DNA of 5,715 nucleotides. It comes from Rhodanobacteraceae bacterium (GTDB taxonomy: Bacteria; Pseudomonadota; Gammaproteobacteria; Xanthomonadales; SZUA-5). The DNA lies in the NCBI GenBank assembly GCA_003233535.1, contig QIMA01000066.1, positions 1 to 5,715 of the forward strand, written 5' to 3'. The notes below the pieces were generated by a model, which was given only the letters and a program-made list of their open reading frames with translations, was not told the DNA's origin and did not search any database. Shown here one piece after another: positions 1 to 4,879 of the stretch. Numbering within the stretch: the first letter of the stretch is position 1; the number at the start of each line of letters is the position of its first letter. Position numbers and translations under genes: made by a program.

Positions 1-445
1 CCTGCGACTGCCACAGATCGGCAAACTCGGCTAGGCGCGAATCTCCGGCAGGCCACTGCAGCAACCAGGGCGCGAGCAGATCGATCTTGGCCGAGCCGAT
101 CAGCAGCAGCCGCGACTGTTCTGCCTGAAAGTCCTCTTTCAGTCCCGCAGCAATCGCCAGCACGCCCTGGCGCAGATCGGTAATCCGCAGCAAGCGCAAG
201 GCCAACAGATGCAGCCGCTGCAGCAGCACCTCGTTGTCTTGGGCAATCGCGATGAGATCGCGCATGCGGTTTTCCAGCCCGCGCACCCGATCGCGCAGGA
301 TATCCAGCTGATAGCTGGCTAACTGCGTGGTGGCGCCGTCTTCGCGCGGCGTACGCAGGCTGAGCGCCAAGTCCGGGTAGTCGGATAGGAATTCGGGATG
401 CTGGCGCAGATACTCAGCGATCTGTGCAGACGTTGGCTCGCTCAT
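1..445 (-). CDS. DUF484 family protein, N-terminal 148 residues (3' end beyond window)
   Basis: The reading frame is open from an ATG at 445 to the window edge, giving 148 residues of a family usually around 220 residues long. The N-terminus carries the typical DUF484 pattern: EYLRQHPEFL and YPDLALSL (residues 11-30), a short helix-breaking stretch, then a long helical region (about 45-88) with QLDILRDRVRGLENRMRDLI, the AxxNE element (AQDNEVL, 68-74) and LHLLALRLL (78-86). After that a GAF-like alpha/beta part begins (RLLLIGSAKIDLLAPW). The function of DUF484 is not established; it commonly sits between dapF and xerC in gammaproteobacteria. Its ATG overlaps the dapF stop codon as ATGA, and a GGGAG lies about 12 bases upstream, so coupled translation with dapF is likely. 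xerC would be expected next, outside the window. The family call is from motif recognition. Confidence 0.88.
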   Translation of the reverse strand, partial: MSEPTSAQIAEYLRQHPEFLSDYPDLALSLRTPREDGATTQLASYQLDILRDRVRGLENRMRDLIAIAQDNEVLLQRLHLLALRLLRITDLRQGVLAIAAGLKEDFQAEQSRLLLIGSAKIDLLAPWLLQWPAGDSRLAEFADLWQSQ

Positions 446-1269
446 GAATCCATCACTCCCGCGTAAACGAACTCAGCCGGGCCGGCCAAATAAACGCTGT
501 CACCGACGCCGCCCCAGCGTACCTTGAGTAGCCCGCCAGGCACGGACAACTCGACCGGAGATTGGCTGCGACCTTGCAGGCACATGGCAATGGCCGCCGC
601 GCACGCCCCTGAACCGCAGGCCAGTGTTTCACCAACGCCGCGCTCAAACACGCGCAACCGCAGCAAATTCGCTGACTGCACCTCGACTAGGCCCAGATTG
701 GCGCCATCGGGGAAGCTCGGCGATTGCTGCACGCAAGCGCCCAGCTCGGTCAGCGGCGCGCTGCTAACGTCGTCCACTTCGATTACTAGGTGCGGATTGC
801 CCAGCGACAAGGCGGTGCCCTGCCACTGCTTACCCAGCGCCGCAAAGCGCACTAGCCCGTCTGACTCTACGGCAAGAGCCATGGGAACTTGGCTAGCCTG
901 CAGACTCGGCTCTCCGAGCGACACTTCGACGGCGCCAGCGTCGAGGATTCTTGCGTGCACCAATCCGGCCGGCGACTCGATGCTGAAACGCTTCGGCAGG
1001 CCGTAGTGACGGTGTAAATAGGCGGCGATGCAGCGCGCACCGTTGCCGCACTGACCGGCTGTGGAGCCGTCGGCGTTGAAAATGCGATAGGCGAACGGCA
1101 GATCCCGCCCGCGCTCCACCCACAGGATCTGATCGGCGCCGACACCAAAGCGGCGATCGGCCAGGCGCTGGGCCAGCGGCGCATCGAATTCGGCCAAGTT
1201 TTCACTCAGGCTGTCGATCAGCACGAAGTCGTTGCCGGCTCCGTGCATCTTCACAAAGGCTAGGCTCAT
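442..1269 (-). CDS. dapF: Diaminopimelate epimerase DapF
   Basis: This cytosolic, cofactor-independent racemase interconverts LL- and meso-diaminopimelate, supplying meso-DAP for peptidoglycan and the lysine precursor. At 275 residues it has the normal family length (E. coli enzyme 274). Visible signatures are the N-terminal MHGAGNDFV (8-16), NADGS (65-69) followed by the first catalytic-cysteine loop GQCGNGARC with Cys74, GNPH (157-160), and the second loop ERGVGETLACGSGAC with Cys218. The two cysteines are the acid/base pair of the pseudo-symmetric two-lobed fold, and both are present, so the enzyme should be active. The ATG at 1269 overlaps the stop of the upstream lipoprotein gene (ATGA). 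No Shine-Dalgarno sequence is visible just upstream, which fits translational coupling. lysA, which lies between lptM and dapF in Pseudomonas, is absent here. Confidence 0.98.
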   Translation of the reverse strand: MSLAFVKMHGAGNDFVLIDSLSENLAEFDAPLAQRLADRRFGVGADQILWVERGRDLPFAYRIFNADGSTAGQCGNGARCIAAYLHRHYGLPKRFSIESPAGLVHARILDAGAVEVSLGEPSLQASQVPMALAVESDGLVRFAALGKQWQGTALSLGNPHLVIEVDDVSSAPLTELGACVQQSPSFPDGANLGLVEVQSANLLRLRVFERGVGETLACGSGACAAAIAMCLQGRSQSPVELSVPGGLLKVRWGGVGDSVYLAGPAEFVYAGVMDS

Positions 1270-1460
1270 GGATTCGCAGCGACGGCCTGGCTGCTTGCTT
1301 CCGGAGGTTTCAGCGGCCCTTTGTTACCGCAGGCGCTGAGCGCAAGACCGGCTAACACAAACACGGCGAGCAGCGCAGCGGATCGGTTTCGCTGCTGGCT
1401 ATACTGCAAGCCCTTAGTCGGCAGCGCTTGCCGCCTCCACGCACCAGAGGTTTGATTCAT
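1266..1460 (-). CDS. lptM: LptM/YifL-type small lipoprotein
   Basis: This is a small lipoprotein of 64 residues. It has a basic n-region, a hydrophobic stretch (about 28-41) and the lipobox LSAC, with Cys44 as the predicted lipidated residue. The mature part is only 21 residues and starts CGNKGPLKPP, matching the CGxKGPL signature of LptM (YifL). In E. coli LptM assists oxidative maturation of the LptD/LptE lipopolysaccharide translocon, acting at the outer membrane from the periplasmic side; the same role here is inferred. An in-frame ATG at 1481 would add seven residues, but the ATG at 1460 has a clear AGGAAG nine bases upstream and is preferred. The n-region before the hydrophobic core (about 27 residues) is long for a signal peptide. 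The gene is first in the operon and its stop overlaps the dapF start. Confidence 0.88.
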   Translation of the reverse strand: MNQTSGAWRRQALPTKGLQYSQQRNRSAALLAVFVLAGLALSACGNKGPLKPPEASSQAVAANP

Positions 1461-1565
1461 GATCGAAAGCTTCCTGTCCATGCCGGCTGCGGCAGATATG
1501 GTCGTAGCCTACCTTGGCTCACCAGCCACGCCCAGTCCGGCATCCATCCCGCGCGGGGCGTATCT
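1461..1565. promoter_or_regulatory. Divergent intergenic region between lptM-dapF operon and esterase-algZR operon
   Basis: These 105 bases separate two operons transcribed away from each other, so both promoters are expected here or just inside the flanking genes. I see no strong sigma-70 pair on either strand. The self-complementary CCCGCGCGGG at 1548-1557 overlaps the G-run that would serve as the esterase Shine-Dalgarno sequence (GGGG, seven bases before ATG 1566). A role in limiting initiation is only a possibility. Confidence 0.4.
1470..1475 (-). promoter_or_regulatory. Shine-Dalgarno site of lptM
   Basis: On the minus strand this reads AGGAAG, nine bases before the ATG at 1460. It decides between the two in-frame ATG codons (1481 and 1460), since nothing comparable precedes 1481. 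Confidence 0.6.
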
Positions 1566-2249
1566 ATGAGCATGAGCAATACCGTGCCCACTCTCGATTT
1601 CGTCGAGCTGCAAACCGGCCCCAAACCGACTTGGACCGTCGTTTGGCTGCATGGCCTGGGCGCCGACGGCCACGATTTTGAGGCCATCGTTCCTGAGCTG
1701 GTGCGGCCCAACTGGCCCAGCATCCGCTTCGTTTTTCCGCACGCGCCGGTGCGACCGGTGACCGTAAACGGCGGCGCGCGAATGCGGGCCTGGTACGACA
1801 TCCTCGGCCCCAGCTTGGCGGAGAAGCAGGACATTCCGGGCGTGGAAAATTCGGTGGCAGCGATTGAGCTGCTGCTGCAGGCGGAGATCGCACGCGGCTG
1901 CCCGCCCGAACGAATCATCTTGGCGGGATTCTCCCAGGGCGGCGCGATCACCTTGGCTCGCGGGCTCACGCGTGAGGTGCCGCTGGCCGGACTGGTGGTG
2001 CTTTCTAGCTACGTCCCGATCCACGAGCACTTGCTGCCCAAGGTCAGTGCAGCCGCCCCAAACATGCCGCTGTTCATGGCTCACGGTAGCCTCGATCCGG
2101 TGGTACCCGAGGCGCTGGGTAAAATGTCGAAGCAGTTTCTTGAGGGCGTTGGCATGAAACCCGAGTGGCATGCCTACCCGATGGCCCACCAGGTGTGCCT
2201 GGAGGAAATATCGGACCTAGCGAACTGGCTGGAACGCCGTTTTCAGTGA
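1566..2249 (+). CDS. Carboxylesterase / phospholipase family alpha/beta-hydrolase
   Basis: This is a 227-residue serine hydrolase of the carboxylesterase type 2 / acyl-protein thioesterase-like family, which hydrolyses short to medium acyl esters. The natural substrate cannot be read from the sequence. The complete triad is visible: Ser123 in GFSQGG (nucleophile elbow), Asp177 in GSLDPVVP, and His208 in AYPMAHQV. The oxyanion strand motif VVWLHGLGADGHDF spans 25-38. RFVFPHAPVRPVTVNGG and MRAWYDI (54-79) are characteristic of the family. There is no signal peptide or membrane helix, so it should be cytosolic. The frame is open further upstream (ATG 1428), but that extension would run across the lptM start and lacks family similarity. 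ATG 1566 has a G-run seven bases upstream; ATG 1572 is the alternative. The stop codon overlaps the kinase start as GTGA. Confidence 0.94.
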   Translation: MSMSNTVPTLDFVELQTGPKPTWTVVWLHGLGADGHDFEAIVPELVRPNWPSIRFVFPHAPVRPVTVNGGARMRAWYDILGPSLAEKQDIPGVENSVAAIELLLQAEIARGCPPERIILAGFSQGGAITLARGLTREVPLAGLVVLSSYVPIHEHLLPKVSAAAPNMPLFMAHGSLDPVVPEALGKMSKQFLEGVGMKPEWHAYPMAHQVCLEEISDLANWLERRFQ

Positions 2250-3319
2250 CCCGCGAACGCACCCAATGGCTGCCCGATCTGTGCCGGCTAGAGCCGGTGC
2301 TGGTGATTGCGTTGGCTGCGGAGCTGATGGCGTTGGTGGTGGTTTTAGCCTCCGCGCCGGATGCCGAGCAGAGCGTTTGGCGCCGGGTTGGGGCGGTCAG
2401 TCTGTACGTGCAGTGGCTGGCGCTCAGCTGCACCGTTTGTTTGTGCGTGCTGCGCCGTTGGCTAGTGCAGCTACCGGTCGCCGCGGGTGGCTTGCTCAGC
2501 TGGACGCTATGCGTGTTGGTGTGTTTTTGCGCAGCGTTGGCGGTGGGTTCGCTGGACCCGATGCTGGCCTGGGCGCCGCAGTTTGAGGGGTCAGCGCGGA
2601 CACGCTTTGTGTTCAACAGCACCGCGATGTCGGCGCTGGTGGCCGCAGCCGGCCTGCGTTACGCCTTCGTCCACAGCCAGTGGCGACTACAGGTAGAAGC
2701 CAAAGCGCGAGCCGAGGTCGATGCGCTGCAGGCGCGCATCCGGCCGCACTTCTTGTTCAACAGCCTAAACACGATCGCTGCACTAATCGGCAGCAATCCA
2801 CAGGCTGCCGAAGAGGCAACCTTGGACTTGGCCGATTTATTCCGCGCCTCGCTCAAGGCCGGCGAAGCGCTCATCGATCTGCAGCAAGAGCTGGAACTCA
2901 CGCAGCGCTATCTGTCGATCGAGGGGCTTCGATTGGGCGACCGGTTGCGATTGAACTGGGACGTCGATCCGCCCGCGCAGCTGCGCATTCCGCCGCTGAT
3001 CATTCAGCCGCTGGTCGAAAACGCCATCTATCACGGCGTCCAGCAGCTGGTGGACGGCGGTCAAATGCGCGTGCGCAGCTCACGCGTCGGCCCGCACTGG
3101 CAGATCGAAGTTCGTAACGACGCGCCGCCGGCCGCCGCCGACCGCCATCGCGGCATGGGCATAGCGCAGGACTACATACGCGCTCGTCTGCGCCAATGCT
3201 TCGGTGATCGGGCCGATCTCGTGATCAAACGGGGCGAGGACTATTATTTGGCCCAGTTGCTATTGCCGGTCGACCTAGCGGCAGAAGGGGAGCCCATTGA
3301 TGAAGGTGCTGATCGTTGA
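2246..3319 (+). CDS. algZ: Membrane sensor histidine kinase, LytS/AlgZ type
   Basis: This is a 357-residue kinase predicted to phosphorylate the AlgR-type regulator encoded next to it. The N-terminal half has four hydrophobic helices at about 16-35, 51-69, 77-101 and 126-142 and no recognisable periplasmic sensor domain, so sensing probably occurs in or near the membrane. The His_kinase domain follows with RPHFLFNSLN (His168 is the predicted phosphorylated residue). The ATPase part has the N-box QPLVENAIYHGV (Asn259), then VRNDAP and HRGMGIAQDYIRARL as the glycine-containing lid region. The start chosen is GTG 2246, because it overlaps the esterase stop (GTGA) and the protein then begins shortly before WLPDLCRLEPVL, as in related kinases. 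The frame is open upstream to ATG 2165, deep inside the esterase, which is implausible. Helices 2 and 3 are unusually rich in cysteine (Cys62, 65, 67 and Cys89, 93, 95). The 3' end overlaps the next gene by 20 bases. Confidence 0.92.
   Translation: MTRERTQWLPDLCRLEPVLVIALAAELMALVVVLASAPDAEQSVWRRVGAVSLYVQWLALSCTVCLCVLRRWLVQLPVAAGGLLSWTLCVLVCFCAALAVGSLDPMLAWAPQFEGSARTRFVFNSTAMSALVAAAGLRYAFVHSQWRLQVEAKARAEVDALQARIRPHFLFNSLNTIAALIGSNPQAAEEATLDLADLFRASLKAGEALIDLQQELELTQRYLSIEGLRLGDRLRLNWDVDPPAQLRIPPLIIQPLVENAIYHGVQQLVDGGQMRVRSSRVGPHWQIEVRNDAPPAAADRHRGMGIAQDYIRARLRQCFGDRADLVIKRGEDYYLAQLLLPVDLAAEGEPIDEGADR
3286..3292 (+). promoter_or_regulatory. Shine-Dalgarno site of algR
   Basis: AGGGGAG lies seven bases before ATG 3300, inside the 3' end of the kinase gene. 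It supports ATG 3300 over the in-frame TTG at 3297, and gives the regulator its own strong initiation site despite the overlap. Confidence 0.75.
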
Positions 3320-4010
3320 TGACGAGCCGCTAGCGCGGCAGCGGCTGTCGCAGATGGTCGCCGCACAAGCAGACTGCAGCGTCGTTGGCACCGCCCAAAC
3401 CGGTGAAGAGGCGCTGGCAAAGATCGACCAGCTCGGCCCCGACCTAGTGCTGCTAGACATTCGCATGCCCGGCATGGACGGGATCAGCACCGCCCGCCAG
3501 CTACTCGATCACCCACACGCGCCACTGCTGGTGTTTTGCAGCGCCTACGACGATCACGCGCTGACCGCTTTCGAGGTCAACGCCACCGATTACCTAGTCA
3601 AGCCGGTGCGCTTGGAACGGCTGCGGCAGGCGCTGGACAAGGCGCTGAAGCTACTCGGCTCACATGCGGCTCAAGGCGATGCAGGTCCCTGCCTGCAGGC
3701 CCGCGTGCGCGGCGAAATCCGCCTGATCCCGGTTGCCGAAGTGCACTATTTACTGGCCGATGCGAAGTACGTAGAGGTGCACTGCGCCGACTATTCGGTG
3801 CTCATTGAGGAATCGCTGGTGTCGCTGGAAGATCGCTATGGCGAGCGTTTCGTGCGCGTCCATCGCAACTGTCTGGTGGCCCTGGACCAGCTAGCAGGAC
3901 TGCGCCGCAACGATGATGGTAGCGCGTTGGTGCGCTTGCGCAGCGGTGTCGGCCTGGAAGTGAGTCGGCGTAATTTGGCAGCGGTGCGGCGGGTGTTGAA
4001 GTCGCGTTAG
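3300..4010 (+). CDS. algR: Response regulator AlgR (receiver + LytTR DNA-binding domain)
   Basis: This 236-residue cytosolic transcription factor is the partner of the preceding kinase. The receiver domain (about 1-118) shows VLIVDDEP with acidic Asp7/Asp8, phosphoacceptor Asp53 in LLDIRMPGMDG, Ser81 in FCSAYDD and Lys101 in YLVKPVR, so all phosphorylation-site residues are present. The LytTR domain (about 131-235) shows the family pattern: EIRLIPVAEVHYLLADAKY, then LEDRYGERFVRVHRNCLV and SRRNLAAVRRVL. The sequence resembles Pseudomonas AlgR (248 residues) throughout both domains. In Pseudomonas AlgZ/AlgR control alginate, type IV pilus twitching and virulence genes; the regulon here is unknown. 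It begins 20 bases inside the kinase gene, with a strong ribosome-binding site. In Pseudomonas algR is followed by hemC; here a convergent unrelated gene follows. Confidence 0.95.
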   Translation: MKVLIVDDEPLARQRLSQMVAAQADCSVVGTAQTGEEALAKIDQLGPDLVLLDIRMPGMDGISTARQLLDHPHAPLLVFCSAYDDHALTAFEVNATDYLVKPVRLERLRQALDKALKLLGSHAAQGDAGPCLQARVRGEIRLIPVAEVHYLLADAKYVEVHCADYSVLIEESLVSLEDRYGERFVRVHRNCLVALDQLAGLRRNDDGSALVRLRSGVGLEVSRRNLAAVRRVLKSR

Positions 4011-4055
4011 TTCGCGCTTGCCAAGTAAATTCAATAATGTACGGGATGACCGTTT

Positions 4056-4073
4056 AGGCCCTTAAAGGGGCTT
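4056..4073. terminator. Weak hairpin between convergent genes, possible terminator
   Basis: AGGCCC and GGGCTT can pair around a six-base loop (TTAAAG), with one G-T wobble. It lies 45 bases after the algR stop and about 35 bases after the stop of the convergent gene on the other strand. No T-tract follows on either strand, so it is not a good intrinsic terminator. The assignment rests on its position between two gene ends. Confidence 0.25.
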
Positions 4074-4092
4074 CTAAGGGGGTTAACGGGGG
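4061..4092 (+). repeat. Three tandem TTAA/G-run units in the convergent gap
   Basis: Three short units follow each other: CTTAAAGGGG (4061-4070), CTTCTAAGGGGG (4071-4082) and TTAACGGGGG (4083-4092). The G-runs start at 4067, 4078 and 4088, so they are spaced about one helical turn apart. The unit is imperfect. This is the most distinctive part of the 98-base gap between the two gene ends; function unknown. Confidence 0.55.
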
Positions 4093-4108
4093 CTTTCAGA
4101 ATGCATCA

Positions 4109-4771
4109 CTAATTCGGCGGCAGATCCAGGGCCTTTCGAACCGTAGCCTCGGGATTAAACGGCAGCTCGGGCAGAGCTTGGTCGGTGGGTTCAGCCAGCG
4201 CCGAGCGTTCGGCTTCGATTTGCATAAGTCGCTCATGCCGTACCCCGGAGCTGGCGACCTGACCGCTGCGCGAGCGGAAGAAATAGTCGTCGCCGTGGGC
4301 GGCAATCAGCGTTGCGCAGGCCGGCATCACCACCGTGTAAACGCCGGGCGGTGGCTGGCCGGGATTGGCCGAGCTGGTACGTATGAGGAGCACCCGCAAG
4401 CCTTCCAGGTAATAGCTGCTAGCCAATTGCGTGGCGATGCTCTCGGTCGCACAGCCGGTTGCGCAGTTGGGGCCGCTGAGCACGACTAAGACCGACGCAT
4501 CATCGCTCAACCCGTCTACCGAACGCATTCCCTGGCTAACGCAGCGCTGCGCACGATCGCGACGCTCGGCTAGCAGCGGCTGCAGTTCGTCTACGGCGCG
4601 CAGGCGCTCCATCTCGGCAACCTCCTGCGCGCTGGGCAACGCCGCGATGGCGTCTGCCCTGGCCTTCTCGTCAGCCACCACGGTAGACATCTGCCAGGCA
4701 AAGAAGATCAGCCCGGCGGGGACGATGACCAGCAAGAACAAGGCCCGGGCAAGATGGAATTCGGATTTCAT
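4109..4771 (-). CDS. Hypothetical membrane-anchored protein with C-x3-C motif, possibly thioredoxin-like
   Basis: I do not recognise this 220-residue protein. It starts with a short positively charged segment and one hydrophobic helix (about 9-27), which would place the rest in the periplasm as a single-pass anchored protein. A charged alanine/glutamate/arginine-rich helical stretch follows (about 33-75), possibly a coiled coil. The core (about 92-175) alternates strands and helices: VLVVLSG runs into PNCATGCATES (Cys103 and Cys107), then a helix, strand LRVLLIRTSS, a proline-rich loop NPGQPPPG and strand VYTVVMP, ending in DDYFFRSRSGQV. Strand-CxxxC-helix-strand-Pro-strand resembles a thioredoxin-type fold, but this is inference. 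Cys77 and Cys152 are further cysteines. The start at ATG 4771 is chosen because it keeps the membrane helix; the ribosome-binding site is weak. It converges on algR and diverges from the beta-helix gene. Confidence 0.75.
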   Translation of the reverse strand: MKSEFHLARALFLLVIVPAGLIFFAWQMSTVVADEKARADAIAALPSAQEVAEMERLRAVDELQPLLAERRDRAQRCVSQGMRSVDGLSDDASVLVVLSGPNCATGCATESIATQLASSYYLEGLRVLLIRTSSANPGQPPPGVYTVVMPACATLIAAHGDDYFFRSRSGQVASSGVRHERLMQIEAERSALAEPTDQALPELPFNPEATVRKALDLPPN

Positions 4772-4879
4772 AGACGGCAGACTCGGCTAGGGGCTGGACC
4801 ACTCGGACTCGCGGCCAGACGATACTATCGCGGCACACACTCACATCGAACCGCCAATGCCGAACAAGAGCGCTGAACT
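4772..4879. promoter_or_regulatory. Divergent intergenic region with candidate operator
   Basis: These 108 bases lie between two genes transcribed away from each other and should hold both promoters. The perfect 11-base palindrome CGATACTATCG (4820-4830) overlaps a GATACT that could act as a -10 element. The heptamer TCGCGGC occurs directly repeated at 4809-4815 and 4828-4834, a 19-base period, on either side of the palindrome centre. No convincing -35 box is seen. Binding by a regulator is inference. Confidence 0.4.

Noticed and set aside
524..1006. Plus-strand open frame of 160 codons inside dapF
   Set aside because: It is antisense to an intact dapF with both catalytic cysteine loops, and the product is low in recognisable structure.
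1428..1565. 46-residue N-terminal extension of the esterase (ATG 1428)
   Set aside because: It would run across the lptM start and the divergent promoter region, and it does not resemble the family N-terminus. ATG 1566 has a G-run at suitable spacing.
1509..2189. Minus-strand open frame of 226 codons opposite the esterase
   Set aside because: It has no recognisable motif and lies opposite an esterase with a complete catalytic triad. Long antisense frames are expected at this GC content.
2165..2245. 27-residue N-terminal extension of the kinase (ATG 2165)
   Set aside because: It lies entirely within the esterase coding sequence in another frame. The GTG at 2246 gives a typical stop/start overlap and the expected N-terminus.
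2074..2622. Minus-strand open frame of 182 codons across the esterase/kinase junction
   Set aside because: It overlaps two well-supported coupled genes, and its Ser/Thr-rich product has no family-like features.
4041..4053. ACGG/CCGT stem-loop after algR as an intrinsic terminator
   Set aside because: The stem is only four base pairs, with no T-tract after it.
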